Source: CAYPIE01 sp964410665
GTDB lineage: Bacteria; Planctomycetota; Planctomycetia; Gemmatales; Gemmataceae
Direction of reading: 5' to 3'
Assembly (NCBI GenBank): GCA_964410665.1
Contig: CAYPIE010000007.1
Coordinates: forward strand, 1-64,000
Length of the DNA stretch: 64,000 nt
Within the stretch, counting starts at the first letter, position 1. Each line of letters starts with the position of its first letter. The notes beneath the pieces are model-generated. The model searched no databases, was not told the origin of the DNA, and saw only the letters and a list, made by a program, of their open reading frames with translations. Shown piece by piece: positions 16,827-26,723 of the stretch. The position numbers and the translations under genes are program-made.

Positions 16827-19800
16827 ATGGATGCTTGGCCACGCGAACTCGCAGAACAGGTCTCATCGGCTGCCGTACTGGGGTATTTGAATTTCTCGGA
16901 CGGCCGTCCTGATCCCCGCTGGCAAAAAGCTTTTGCCCATGCTTACGCCATTTTAGCGGAGCAACCAGTCGAGGAACCCTGGCGCGCTTTGTCGCGTTGG
17001 CTGAGCAGCGAATGTGCACGGCTAGAAGCAGAAGGCTCCGCAGCCTTCAATGAAACTTCACAAGTCCGCGCGGTGCTTCGAGTGGGCCTGGACCAACTTC
17101 CCTTTGCTTACCGCGAACATCATGCCGATCTTCTGGCCCATCTTCCGGACCGGTTGATGTTTGCTCCGTTCTTTTTGGTTCGGGCTTGTGAAGCCGTCCT
17201 GCGGCAGGGAGGCCCTTGGAACGAGGAACAGCGTCTCTGTCAGGGTGCCCTCGCAGAGCTCAACGACTTTGTCGGTCATCGCCCGATTGCGATTCTCGAA
17301 ACGCGGGCCCAGACCGAATATTATCCCCATGAAAAATGCCGGCCCATTCCCCTTTATCTGCGTGACGTTGGGGTCAGCGATGGTCCATACGCCCCGTTAC
17401 TCAACGAAGCCCTCAAAGTCCTGCGTGAGACGAACAACGATCTATTCCAGGAAGCCTTTTTCGACCTCGATCTTCTTGATGAACTCGCGATGGATCCGCG
17501 GGCATACGACCACCAACATCCAGTCAATCGACGGCCAAACTATCTGTTTGGAGAATGGGATCCCCATCATATCGACGCCAAAGGCCGCTATCGGCGCTTT
17601 GTCCTCCGCCAAGTCACTGTCGATGCCCTGCGGTCTTGGCCAAGCAGCGACACACACGAGCAACCCGACCTTGAGCGGCTTCGTGAAGCGGGTACCGTTC
17701 TCGCGGGGATCATCCTCATGGCCTCCGGCATCTGTGGTGCCGGGCCAGGAACGTTTGACTCTACCAGTAATTTGGTGGCGTTGGTACCACGCATCGCTCG
17801 CTATCGCGACCAGTTTTATAAAGAAGCCCTTGAGCGGCTCGAAGGAGCGCATGGCGACCGCCTTCGGGCTGAGGCGCACCGGTTCCGCCAACCCTATGCC
17901 AGCATTCGTCAGCATCTGAACCAAGCCTTGGCACAGCAGCGCGCCACCCAACTTCAAGAACGACGGCTCGCCATCTTGTTCGCGGAGATGGGTTATCCCG
18001 AAGCAAGCCGAACACATATTGCAAAGATTGATATTCCAGCCGTCCGCTTTCACGCCAAGTTGCATATTTTGCAGACCACCTGCCGTCAGGAGGTTGCTGC
18101 AGGTCGCTTTGCCCAAGCCTGGCAACGGCTGCCTGAAATCGAGGCATTGTTGCAGCGAGGTATTGATTGTGGTGCCCTGCCGGATCCATGGAATCTGTTG
18201 GGCTTTCAGGGCTTCTTCCCTCTCTTTTTCGCTCGTGAAGATAGCGTCCGCGACACACGTCACGAGGAATTGCTCACCTTGATCGAACGGCAACTCGATC
18301 TCTATGCTCAGATCCTCACAAGTGTGATCCTGCAAGATGACCCAAGCTTGGCCACGGACTGCCAAGCCGCCATGGAACGCTTTGTGACCTGGTGGGATCG
18401 CTTCGCCGCCCACGAGATTAGCGATCTGCCTCGGGTCCATGGCGGGGAACGCTATCAGGCGGCCGTACATGTTGCCAACGCCTTGAAGCTTTGGCGGGAC
18501 CGACCGGCAGACCAAAATGAGATTGACTTCTGGCGTCAGCAACGGCAAGGCTTTCAGTCACCAAGTGCCTTTGCACCCGTGATCGAAGCGCTCATGCGGA
18601 ACCGAGCACGCCGTTCGGCGCTTGCACTTCTGCTGACCTGGCTGAGTGAATCCGACAGTATCCCGCTTCATCAGGGGGAAGTGAGCTACCATGAGTTGTT
18701 TGAGCACTGGTTACGGACCGGGCTCAACCTTCCTTCGCAAGAGCGACAGGCAACGCTTGGTAGTCTTCAACGCTTTTTTGAGCTTTTGGAAGCGAATGCG
18801 GATACCCTCTGGGCCGCGCCTCGTCTGAGTCTTTCGAACCAGGTCGAGTTGCCATCCCCGGAAGAAGTGAGTGAGGAAAGCTACACCGAACCATCGCTCT
18901 ACGATGCCGCGTATGAAGAGATGACCTACCGTGATTCCACGGACGATGGCGAAGACAGTGCCCTCGCTGGCGGCATGGCCCCGCAAGCCCGCGATGTCTT
19001 TCCCCTTGAGGAACAAGCCAACTCGCTTCAGCAGCATTTGGACTTCTTGACCACGCTGGCCCGCGCCTGGCAACAGGTGATCCGAGTGGCCCAGTCCGAG
19101 GAGAGTCCCGACGCTATTTCTCGATGGCTGGACGAGGCTCGCCAACTCCAATCTGGCCTACAGCAGTTCCTACAACGGTTGTTTGAGCTACGGATCCCGG
19201 AACCGATCGGCCAGTACGAAACGGTCATCGAATTTGACCGTCGTCGATGGCTCAAGGAAAGTCTTATTGAAAAAGCAGTCGTCACCACCGTTGAGATGGG
19301 CCAAGCGGTTCGCGGACTGGCCGCATTGCTGGGCGAAGGCGAACAGGCGGCTTCGCCGCAACAAGGCTGGGAGTCGATGGCCGTGCGGCTTGAGGATGCG
19401 ATTGCTCGCGGCGATGCTGGGCAAGTTCGCCAGCAGTTAATCACGATGCTGCCAAGCTTTCGCAAGGAACCGATGCTGTTTATCCCTCTGTCGAGCGGAG
19501 GCCATCCCGAACAAATCCTCCGCGCTCGCACCGCGCAAGCATTTCTTCGTCGCTTACTCGAACGATTGCCTCGATTAGGACTCCTTCGCGAGAGCTTTCA
19601 TCTGGTCAAATTGGCCTGGACCATGGAGCAGAGCACGACCCTTGAGGGGCGAAAGATCAGTGAGTTTGATCAACTATTCCGCGTCGCACTTCGTGCGGTC
19701 ATTGAGGTGCTCTTAGAATCCGCCGAAGTCTGGGAATCTCAACCGTCGGAAAAGACCGAACAAACCTTGACGGATATTTTACGCCGCGTTGCCGATGCCT

Positions 19801-20729
19801 TTCTGACCTTGTGGATCTCGCACAGCCAGACCTTGAGGTTATCGGCACTTGAGGCTGTGGGCGAAGAAGAATCAAAAAGCCTACACGCATTCGTTAGCAA
19901 ATATGGCTCTGAATTATTTACCGTCCAATTCTTATCCCTGGCCAACATCCGTGGCATCCTCCACCGCGGCGTCGACAGCTACCTTGATACCCTCATCGAG
20001 GAAGCCGACCCCGCGAAACCAATGAGGCTGCTCGATGACCTCGAGTCCGAAGGCATCTACCGACGCGAAGTCCGCTTTTTTCTCGAAACTGTGCTGCAAA
20101 CCTTGGTGGAGCACTATGAGGAGTACCGGGACTATAACGCTACCACCACCCAATCCGATTACGGGGAAAATTTGTATCAGCTGATGGAGTTTTTAAAGCT
20201 CAAAGTACAGTATGAGCGGTATGCTTGGCGGATGAAGCCAATGCTCTTGGCACACGAAGTGTTGTGCCGCCGTGCAAAGCATCGCTATGCCGATCGCTGG
20301 CGGGAAAGTGTTCGCTCATTCACTGAGCAACTCGCCGATCAGCTCCTCAGCGACCTGGCCCAGCTTGAAGCCAAGACGGGCATTCGGCTACGCACCGTCC
20401 GTGATCGTCTCGAAGAGCGCTTCGTTCAGCCTTTGCTTTTGGATCGCCTTTGTGCCTTAATTGAGCCGGCGATGCGTTCATCATCACGCAATCCACCGGA
20501 ACAAGCCAACGCGTTTGCAGAACTCCAAGAGCAATTGATCCCGTTTACGCAGCCTGCGACCGGCAATGGACTCGATGCCCCTGCATGGTTACGTCGCTTG
20601 GAGGGGGAGGTTGATCGCGTTCATGACGCCTTGAACGAACCAGAAGATGAGGAACGAATTCCCCTACATCCTTTGACATTCGACGAACTACAGCGGCAAC
20701 TCGCTGAGTGGGAGAGGCCGCTGGCCTGA
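16827..20729 (+). CDS. Large protein of unknown function (1300 residues)
   Basis: I do not recognise this family. The 1300-residue product has no signal peptide or clear membrane span and appears mostly helical, with many Leu/Glu/Arg/Gln. Notable are an acidic stretch around residues 700-735 (PSPEEVSEESYTEPSL, YRDSTDDGEDSA) and a more conserved-looking N-terminal part with NRRPNYLFGEWDPHHIDAKG and GILMASGICGAGPGTFDS-like small-residue runs. The frame is open from 16686, overlapping the kinase gene, but MDAWPRELAEQ at 16827 is a more natural start; the ribosome site is weak. It follows the C1-pathway pair by 88 nt and may share its transcript. A scaffold or ATP-independent cytoplasmic machine would fit; this is speculation. 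Confidence 0.75.
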   Translation: MDAWPRELAEQVSSAAVLGYLNFSDGRPDPRWQKAFAHAYAILAEQPVEEPWRALSRWLSSECARLEAEGSAAFNETSQVRAVLRVGLDQLPFAYREHHADLLAHLPDRLMFAPFFLVRACEAVLRQGGPWNEEQRLCQGALAELNDFVGHRPIAILETRAQTEYYPHEKCRPIPLYLRDVGVSDGPYAPLLNEALKVLRETNNDLFQEAFFDLDLLDELAMDPRAYDHQHPVNRRPNYLFGEWDPHHIDAKGRYRRFVLRQVTVDALRSWPSSDTHEQPDLERLREAGTVLAGIILMASGICGAGPGTFDSTSNLVALVPRIARYRDQFYKEALERLEGAHGDRLRAEAHRFRQPYASIRQHLNQALAQQRATQLQERRLAILFAEMGYPEASRTHIAKIDIPAVRFHAKLHILQTTCRQEVAAGRFAQAWQRLPEIEALLQRGIDCGALPDPWNLLGFQGFFPLFFAREDSVRDTRHEELLTLIERQLDLYAQILTSVILQDDPSLATDCQAAMERFVTWWDRFAAHEISDLPRVHGGERYQAAVHVANALKLWRDRPADQNEIDFWRQQRQGFQSPSAFAPVIEALMRNRARRSALALLLTWLSESDSIPLHQGEVSYHELFEHWLRTGLNLPSQERQATLGSLQRFFELLEANADTLWAAPRLSLSNQVELPSPEEVSEESYTEPSLYDAAYEEMTYRDSTDDGEDSALAGGMAPQARDVFPLEEQANSLQQHLDFLTTLARAWQQVIRVAQSEESPDAISRWLDEARQLQSGLQQFLQRLFELRIPEPIGQYETVIEFDRRRWLKESLIEKAVVTTVEMGQAVRGLAALLGEGEQAASPQQGWESMAVRLEDAIARGDAGQVRQQLITMLPSFRKEPMLFIPLSSGGHPEQILRARTAQAFLRRLLERLPRLGLLRESFHLVKLAWTMEQSTTLEGRKISEFDQLFRVALRAVIEVLLESAEVWESQPSEKTEQTLTDILRRVADAFLTLWISHSQTLRLSALEAVGEEESKSLHAFVSKYGSELFTVQFLSLANIRGILHRGVDSYLDTLIEEADPAKPMRLLDDLESEGIYRREVRFFLETVLQTLVEHYEEYRDYNATTTQSDYGENLYQLMEFLKLKVQYERYAWRMKPMLLAHEVLCRRAKHRYADRWRESVRSFTEQLADQLLSDLAQLEAKTGIRLRTVRDRLEERFVQPLLLDRLCALIEPAMRSSSRNPPEQANAFAELQEQLIPFTQPATGNGLDAPAWLRRLEGEVDRVHDALNEPEDEERIPLHPLTFDELQRQLAEWERPLA

Positions 20730-20752
20730 CCGGCACGAGCAAAGCGGTCAGG
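20725..20752. terminator. Hairpin between convergent genes
   Basis: An 8-bp inverted repeat, CCTGACCG and CGGTCAGG, lies across the 18-nt gap between the ends of the large unknown gene (plus) and the RND permease gene (minus), covering both stop regions. There is no clear T run, so the terminator role is inferred from position. Confidence 0.45.
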
Positions 20753-23700
20753 TCGTCGACGTCGAAGCGGCATCCGCCCCAGCAGGATGCCATCCACGCT
20801 GCAGGCGCTGTAGCAATAAATACGTCGCAGGGATGTACAGTAGCGCCAACAAGGTGGCACCAAATACTCCCCCAGCGAGCACCACGGCTAATGGCGGCCA
20901 AAAGTCGCCACCAGCGATGATCAGTGGGATAAATCCTCCCGCGGTCGTCAACGTCGTCGCGACCACGTGCCGGGTACAGCCGTTCACTTCGCTAACCATC
21001 GCCAACCGGTCACCGATCCGAGCTCGAGGATTCGCGCGGATCGCCGCTAGGACCACGATGCTATCGTTGAGAGCCACGCCTACTAAGCCCAGCGTACCCA
21101 AAATGGTGTTGAAGCTGATGGGGAAGCCAAATACCCAGGTCGAGCCCAGACCGAGCCCGATCGACAGCAGCCCAATAGTTCCCAACAATCCTGCGAGGAG
21201 TACATTTCCAAAGGCCAAGATCAACGTCGCCAAGGTCAATGTCAGCAAGATGGGCAGATAGTTCTGTAACGAGCGGATCGCTTGCCCATCCTCCTCCGCA
21301 TCCCCGCCGGCTTCGAGCCGATACCCCGGCAATTCGTCCACCTTGGACTGAACCTGTTGTCGCACGAACTCGGCTACCTCAATGGGCAAGGCTTCGTTGG
21401 TCACATAACCCGAAATGATATTACACCGTAGGCCGTCCTTGCGGGTGATTCCCTGCGACTCGGGGGTCAACCAGAGATCACCAAGGACTCCAAGCGGAAT
21501 CCAGTCGGAGCCTTGACTCACCAAGTTGGTCGAGGCGAGCTCGCGCAGACTCTCCCGCTGGTCATCCGCCCAGCGAACGCGAACCGGTAGTTCCTCAACC
21601 CCTTCGAGAATCGAGCCCCCAGTGTAGCCCTCCGTGTTCCCTTGCAGCTGCTTCGCAATGTCGGCCGGCTCCAGTCCGACCAAACGCGTTTCTTCCTCCC
21701 GAGCGCGGACGATCACTTTCGGTTCGCCCCGTTGCATACTGGTCTGGCAATGCAAAACCTGGGGATGTTCTTGGAGTCGCCGACGAACCCGTTCACCCAA
21801 GTTCTGTAGAGTGCTCAAGGCTGGACCGTAGATCCGGAACTCAACCGGGGCCTCTACGGGGGGACCTTGCGCAAACTGATTGACGACAATCTGAGCCTCC
21901 GGAAACTGCTGATCCAACTCCTCCTGAAGGTCTCGAATCAGAGACTTGACCTGGGCTTTATCCTGGGTGACCAGGATCGCTTGGGCATAATGGTGCGACT
22001 GATCTTTGTTCATAATCAGGTTGTAATATACCGAAGGCGCCGAGCCCCCAATCAGCCAGTAGACATGCTCGATCTCCGGATGCCGCCGTACGACCGTCTC
22101 GATGCGCTTGGCCATCTTTTCGGTCTGGGCGACCGAGGTTGTACTCGGCAGCCAGACTTGAGCCTGAAACATATTGCGATCTACACGTGGGAAGAATTGG
22201 CTGCCAAGCTCAGAGGCCAACAGAAATCCCATGACCGCGGGGCTGACGGCCACCAGTGCGGCCCAGGCAGGACGCTTAAATGCAAACATTAGTATCTTTC
22301 GATAATTTGTTTCGATTCCCTCCCCCTTGAGTCCATACCGCCACCAGTGTCGACGTCGATTTGCCTCGGCTCCAACCGATGCGTTCGCGCAGGCCGTCGT
22401 GTTCCTCGGGACCAAGTAACGTCCAGCCAGTGCAGCGATCACTGTCAGCGCCAAGAAAAACGAGCTACCCACCGCCAGCACGACGCTGCCGCCAATCGAA
22501 CCGACGAAATCGCCGATGTTGCCCGGCAGCAACAGGATTGGGGCAAAGGCAAAGAGTGTCGTGAGGGTAGAGGCAAACAGCGGCGCGGCCAGATGATTCA
22601 GGGTTGCCTGGACAGCTTGGGAACCCTGAATCCCAGCAGTCCGACGCTGCTGTACTTCATCGACCACCACAATCGCATTATCGATCAATAACCCAAGCGC
22701 AATGATCATCCCGAAGATCGACATTTGATGGAGTGACCCACCGCCGATCAAAATGAGAAACAAGGTGAGTCCACTTACGAGTGGCAGAGCTGAACCAACA
22801 ATAAGCGCACTCCGTCCTCCCATTAGCACCAAGATTACCAGCACGATCACCCCTGCGCCGGCAAGCAGATTGCTAACTAGCGCACGAAGCCGCTCACTCG
22901 TGTAAGCATCTTGAATAAACACCGTCTCCAATGCGATTCCTGCGCCGAGACGCTTACGAAAATTCTGAACGATTACTTCTACATGCGCGGACCAATGGTC
23001 GACTCGATAGCCGGGCTTCATCCGGGCCGCCACAAACACGCCACGATAGCCATCGACGAGTCCAATCTCTTCGGGAGGCGTCTTCCATTGCCGCTGAACC
23101 TCGGCAATGTCTCCCACACGAGTGAGGGTGTTCGACGACGACGTCTGAACAGGAATCTGAAGGATGCGATCCATTGCATCGAGCTCGCCGGCAACCTCGA
23201 TGCCGAGATCCCGTGCTTGGCCTCGTATGAGTCCCGCTGGTTGTTTGGCGTCGGCGGCCTGGATCCGAGCTGCCACCTCCCTCGGATCTAGCCCTAGCGC
23301 CACTGCTTGTTCGGGATGTAGCCGGACTAACATTTCTTCATGCGGTTCACCATAGGTCCGTACAATCTCGGTCCCCGGCACATTCCGCAGATGGTCAGCC
23401 AAATTCTCACTCAAGCGGTCGAGAATACCCAGCGGAGCGGGCCCGTCGAATTCCCACCGAAAAGCGACAATCATGGTGTAGGCCACCGCCCCGCGAAGAT
23501 CATCAAATTGCGGTGTGTGAACCCCAGGCGGCAGCGGAACGGCCGACAGCTTGTCGCGAATCTTACTAAATACCGCTTCATTGGTTGCGGAGGTGATCGA
23601 ATCCGCCAACTCGATTGCGATGATCGATACTCCTTGACGACTCGTCGATTTGACCTCGTGAATTTCCGCGATTTCTTGAAGGACTTCTTCCAGTTTCTTG

Positions 23701-23903
23701 GTCACCAGCCCTTCCACGCGCTCGGCGTCCGCACCAGGGAACGTCGTCACCACCAAGGGATTACGGTTCGTGATCCGTGGATCCTCTAGCCGCGGCAAGC
23801 TATTCAACCCAGATATTCCGGCGACCAGTAACATGAGGATGGTTAACCAGAGCAAATAGCCGTTGCGATAGAACATGCCACCTATCGGTGCCATCATGAT
23901 CAC
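20748..23903 (-). CDS. RND efflux permease (AcrB/MexB superfamily)
   Basis: A 1051-residue inner-membrane proton-driven pump subunit. The layout is typical: one N-terminal membrane span, a large periplasmic loop, a bundle with GMIIALGLLIDNAIVVVDEVQQRR, then the mirrored second half with GTLGLVGVALNDSIVVLAA. In the TM4 motif the usual Asp-Asp pair is Asp-Asn, a variant known in more distant RND clades, so the export substrate may not be a classical drug. The ATG overlaps the adaptor gene stop by 4 nt. It forms an operon with the tetR and adaptor genes; no TolC-like gene is present. Confidence 0.93.
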   Translation of the reverse strand: MIMMAPIGGMFYRNGYLLWLTILMLLVAGISGLNSLPRLEDPRITNRNPLVVTTFPGADAERVEGLVTKKLEEVLQEIAEIHEVKSTSRQGVSIIAIELADSITSATNEAVFSKIRDKLSAVPLPPGVHTPQFDDLRGAVAYTMIVAFRWEFDGPAPLGILDRLSENLADHLRNVPGTEIVRTYGEPHEEMLVRLHPEQAVALGLDPREVAARIQAADAKQPAGLIRGQARDLGIEVAGELDAMDRILQIPVQTSSSNTLTRVGDIAEVQRQWKTPPEEIGLVDGYRGVFVAARMKPGYRVDHWSAHVEVIVQNFRKRLGAGIALETVFIQDAYTSERLRALVSNLLAGAGVIVLVILVLMGGRSALIVGSALPLVSGLTLFLILIGGGSLHQMSIFGMIIALGLLIDNAIVVVDEVQQRRTAGIQGSQAVQATLNHLAAPLFASTLTTLFAFAPILLLPGNIGDFVGSIGGSVVLAVGSSFFLALTVIAALAGRYLVPRNTTACANASVGAEANRRRHWWRYGLKGEGIETNYRKILMFAFKRPAWAALVAVSPAVMGFLLASELGSQFFPRVDRNMFQAQVWLPSTTSVAQTEKMAKRIETVVRRHPEIEHVYWLIGGSAPSVYYNLIMNKDQSHHYAQAILVTQDKAQVKSLIRDLQEELDQQFPEAQIVVNQFAQGPPVEAPVEFRIYGPALSTLQNLGERVRRRLQEHPQVLHCQTSMQRGEPKVIVRAREEETRLVGLEPADIAKQLQGNTEGYTGGSILEGVEELPVRVRWADDQRESLRELASTNLVSQGSDWIPLGVLGDLWLTPESQGITRKDGLRCNIISGYVTNEALPIEVAEFVRQQVQSKVDELPGYRLEAGGDAEEDGQAIRSLQNYLPILLTLTLATLILAFGNVLLAGLLGTIGLLSIGLGLGSTWVFGFPISFNTILGTLGLVGVALNDSIVVLAAIRANPRARIGDRLAMVSEVNGCTRHVVATTLTTAGGFIPLIIAGGDFWPPLAVVLAGGVFGATLLALLYIPATYLLLQRLQRGWHPAGADAASTSTT

Positions 23904-25279
23904 TCCTCCGGTTGCTTGGGCTGCTGGGCAAGCCGTACGTGTAGGCCGGGCACCAAGCGCTGAATGCCAGCGCTCACAACTCGCTCGCGCAGCTGGAGTG
24001 CGCCGCGGACATAGACTCGATCGAGCTGGGTGTGCAGGAGTTCGAGTTCGCGGCGTTCAATCCGGTGAGTGGGCCCCAAACGCCGCTCCGTCGTCCTTCG
24101 ATCCTCAGACCGGAGAGGTACGGGAACATAACACGACCACAACCCACGTTCGCTCGCGGTTAATGCTTCCACCGGCAACCAGGCCCCGCGAATGGGCTGT
24201 AGTTGGTCATGCTGCAACACAGCCAGTTCCCCACTGCGTAGCACTCGGCCCGCGGAATCCAGCCGAAACAGCACTTCCACGGTACGGGTCGTCGGATTCA
24301 GATCTGGCCGGATCGTCTGGAGCTTCGCGGAATAGGAATCATCGCGAACCTGAATGGAAACCGTTTCCCCAGGAGTCATCTCCGCAGCAGTTGAGGCGGC
24401 AATACCAATGCGGGCTTCGGGTCGGTCCATCTCGAAAAGTGTAAAGACCGGATCGCCGGCACGGATTACCGCCCCCTCATCGAGAACTCGCTCCCCGATC
24501 ACTCCTGAGAAAGGGGCATACAAGACCGACTTGTCTAAATCGACCTCGACTGCTTGCAGCTCGGCATGGATCTGCGCGACATTCGCTCTCTGTAGGGTCT
24601 TTCGTTCTTCGCGTGGCCCATTCCGCAACTCTTGAAGGCGAGCTTGGGCCGCTTTATGAGCTCGTTGAGCGGATCGCTCTGCATAGAAAGTTTGGTCATA
24701 CGCTTCACGACCGATGGCTTTCTCCGAAAGCAGCTTGCGATTCCGTGCAACATTGATGCGGGCGAGAGCCAGTTGAGCCTGTAACCGCTGACTTTCCGCT
24801 TCTTGGTAGGCGATCACCTCGTCTCGCTCCCCGTTCTCCAATTCCGCGAACACTGCCCGCGCCCCGTCGAGTCGGGCAGCGACCTGGATACGGCGAACTT
24901 GCAGACGGGTCGTATCGAGACGAGCAACGGGCTGCCCCGCTCGGACCTTCTCACCTTCATCGCAAAGAATCGCTTCGATCCGGCCATCGAGCTCAAAGCT
25001 TAAACGACTTTGCCGCGCGGGTTCGATCCGTCCGGTCCATTCGCTGGCCACTGCAAACTGATCCTGGAACACCACCGGAACCGTGGGAACCACCAGTGAC
25101 TGGCTCACGGTCGGCTCTTGAAGGGTTGGGGTACGCCTCCAAGGTGCCTGCCAACCCACCACCCCAATCCCCAGAATCAGCACGACCCCGATGAGCAACC
25201 AACCATGCCAATTCCGAGACCAGCCATCCTTGCCGGAGGGGATCGCGGACGATTGGAAGAGGATCCTTAGCAGCGACAT
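23900..25279 (-). CDS. RND efflux periplasmic adaptor (membrane fusion protein)
   Basis: A 459-residue HlyD-type adaptor linking the inner-membrane pump to an outer channel. A single N-terminal membrane anchor (WLLIGVVLILGIGVVGW) is followed by FQDQFAVASEWTGRIEP, a lipoyl-like half (FELDGRIEAILCDEGEKVRAGQPVARLD), a long helical hairpin rich in Arg/Glu/Gln, the second lipoyl half (SVLYAPFSGVIGERVLDEGAVIRAG) and beta-barrel and proximal domains. The start at 25279 has AAGGAG; the frame is open further upstream but would run into tetR. It lies 11 nt after tetR and overlaps the pump gene. Confidence 0.92.
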   Translation of the reverse strand: MSLLRILFQSSAIPSGKDGWSRNWHGWLLIGVVLILGIGVVGWQAPWRRTPTLQEPTVSQSLVVPTVPVVFQDQFAVASEWTGRIEPARQSRLSFELDGRIEAILCDEGEKVRAGQPVARLDTTRLQVRRIQVAARLDGARAVFAELENGERDEVIAYQEAESQRLQAQLALARINVARNRKLLSEKAIGREAYDQTFYAERSAQRAHKAAQARLQELRNGPREERKTLQRANVAQIHAELQAVEVDLDKSVLYAPFSGVIGERVLDEGAVIRAGDPVFTLFEMDRPEARIGIAASTAAEMTPGETVSIQVRDDSYSAKLQTIRPDLNPTTRTVEVLFRLDSAGRVLRSGELAVLQHDQLQPIRGAWLPVEALTASERGLWSCYVPVPLRSEDRRTTERRLGPTHRIERRELELLHTQLDRVYVRGALQLRERVVSAGIQRLVPGLHVRLAQQPKQPEE

Positions 25280-25290
25280 GGTTTCTCCTT

Positions 25291-25899
25291 TCAGGAGGCT
25301 CGGTCGGCAAGATGCTTCGAAACAAGCTGATCCAACTGGGTATGCAACAGAGCACGACAACTTTCTAACAGTCGTTCTGCCAACGGGCCATCTGGCAGAG
25401 CTCGGGCCAGGGATAGACCACCGACACAGGTCGCGAGCATGGCCAAAAGCATCTCCTCGGCCCGATTGGCAGGGACCGCTAAGTGATCAGCAAGCTCTTG
25501 GACGCGAAGCCGAAGATAGCTTGCCAGCCGCTCCGCCGGCGCTGTCCCCGCCCGAGCAACCTCTGGAAGCAATGCGGGCAACGGGCAACCACGTTCGATC
25601 GTGGCGAGATGTTGTGGACTCAGGTAACGATCAATGACCTGATGTAAATAGTTTGGGTCGTTGGGATCCAAACCCTGATTGAGCAGCTGGAAGCTGGCAA
25701 ACAGAGAGGATTCGAGCATGTGGGCAAAGAGATCTTCTTTCGACTCGAAATGGGCGTAAAACCCTCCCTTGGTCATTCCAGCCTCACTCATGACCGTGCC
25801 GACACCACCACCTACATAACCCAACCGGCGAAAAACCGCCCCTGCGGCCTCAAGGATCTTGGCCCGGGTTTGTTCCTTGTGCCCCTCGGGATATCGCAT
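25291..25899 (-). CDS. TetR-family repressor of the RND operon
   Basis: A 202-residue regulator. The N-terminal helix-turn-helix part reads EQTRAKILEAAGAVFRRLGY, then MSEAGMTKGGFYAHFESKEDLFAHML, typical of TetR proteins. The C-terminal ligand domain has Cys-Pro-Leu at about residue 96 and several Leu-rich helices. The ATG at 25899 lies 7-8 nt after a strong AAGGAGG; a GTG three codons upstream would overlap that site. It heads the tetR-adaptor-pump operon, and a perfect palindrome lies just after its promoter, which suggests autoregulation relieved by a pumped compound. Confidence 0.9.
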   Translation of the reverse strand: MRYPEGHKEQTRAKILEAAGAVFRRLGYVGGGVGTVMSEAGMTKGGFYAHFESKEDLFAHMLESSLFASFQLLNQGLDPNDPNYLHQVIDRYLSPQHLATIERGCPLPALLPEVARAGTAPAERLASYLRLRVQELADHLAVPANRAEEMLLAMLATCVGGLSLARALPDGPLAERLLESCRALLHTQLDQLVSKHLADRAS

Positions 25900-25917
25900 C
25901 GCAAGCACCTCCTTCTA

Positions 25918-25939
25918 TTGAAGTACGTCCGTACTTCAA
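25918..25939 (-). promoter_or_regulatory. Palindromic operator before tetR
   Basis: A perfect inverted repeat with half-sites TTGAAGTACG and CGTACTTCAA separated by 2 bp. It begins 3 nt downstream of the -10 element and ends 12 nt before the ribosome binding site region of tetR, so a bound dimer would block the transcription start. Symmetry, size and place fit a TetR-family operator. A partial half-site (CGTACTGCAA) lies in the promoter spacer. Confidence 0.8.
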
Positions 25940-25942
25940 CCT

Positions 25943-25971
25943 TTTATATTCCATTCGTACTGCAATATCAA
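25943..25971 (-). promoter_or_regulatory. Sigma-70-type promoter of the tetR-RND operon
   Basis: On the minus strand, TTGATA (-35, at 25966-25971) and TATAAA (-10, at 25943-25948) are exactly 17 bp apart. Both boxes are close to consensus, and the predicted start falls at the left edge of the palindrome. Position and match are seen directly; use in the cell is inferred. Confidence 0.75.
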
Positions 25972-26135
25972 CTAAAAAAATGGTCGTGTTGCCCGGGCTC
26001 GAAGACTCGAAGGACGTAGGCCAGAGACCGATTTCGACAAGGGACTGTGTGAAATCCGGAAGTGTTTGCGAAATGCGGGAGGAACGAAATGGGCCGAAGC
26101 CGCCCGAGAAGGGGCAGCTTCGTTGCAACGCTCAC

Positions 26136-26723
26136 TCAGTCAATAAATTCGATGGTCAGCGGATAGCGCCAAACCTTGCCTTCGTTGGCTTTGATCCCAG
26201 CCATCAACGGGAAGATCACGATCACCGCACCTAGTGCGATCAACAACGGAATGCCGATCACCAAGATACACAAGAATGCGCTGATAATGGCGTAGACGGT
26301 TGCGGAGATCAGCCAGTTGGTGGCGTTTTTACCATGCACATCCAGTTCTGGGAAATCGTCTCGCTTGAGTTGCCAAATTACCACCGGCGAGATGAAGCCG
26401 ATCAAAGGGAGAGCAAGCCCCATCAGTGAGGACAAGTGGAGAAACATGGCCCAGCGGCGGTATTCACGGTCTTGGCGTCCAGGGTCGATTCCGGGCTCCT
26501 GCTCCTCATACAATGTCGGCGGTACTTCGGGGGCCGGCGTGGTGAAGTGGGGAGGTGGAGTTGGAGGGGGTAGCGAAGGAATACTGGTTCGGCTTGGGCT
26601 AGATCGTGTGGGCTCTGCCGGAGCATTGAGCAGGCGATTCTTCGCTAGGGCATACTCATCATCATTGATAGCACCTTGCTGGCGGAGTTGATGCAGTCGT
26701 TGCAATTCTTCAACCAGTGACAT
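26136..26723 (-). CDS. SHOCT and DUF4870-type membrane protein
   Basis: A 195-residue protein. Residues 2-30 form a SHOCT-like helix pair (LQRLHQLRQQGAINDDEYALAK), often an oligomerisation tag. A Pro/Thr-rich linker follows, then a C-terminal part with about three membrane segments: FLHLSSLMGLALPLIGFISP, the WLISATVYAIISAFLCI stretch and a PLLIALGAVIVIFPLMAG stretch, typical of DUF4870 (Tic20-like) proteins. The Lys-Arg-Asp-Asp-Phe-Pro and HGKNATNW phrases match the family. ATG 26723 has GGAGG 9 nt upstream. Function is unknown. It lies about 200 nt after the terminator of the small structured unit. Confidence 0.82.
   Translation of the reverse strand: MSLVEELQRLHQLRQQGAINDDEYALAKNRLLNAPAEPTRSSPSRTSIPSLPPPTPPPHFTTPAPEVPPTLYEEQEPGIDPGRQDREYRRWAMFLHLSSLMGLALPLIGFISPVVIWQLKRDDFPELDVHGKNATNWLISATVYAIISAFLCILVIGIPLLIALGAVIVIFPLMAGIKANEGKVWRYPLTIEFID

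Noticed and set aside
17442..18548. Long antisense open frame (368 codons, minus) inside the 1300-residue gene
   Set aside because: It mirrors the coding strand, has no ribosome site or domain, and the plus-strand frame is longer and better composed.
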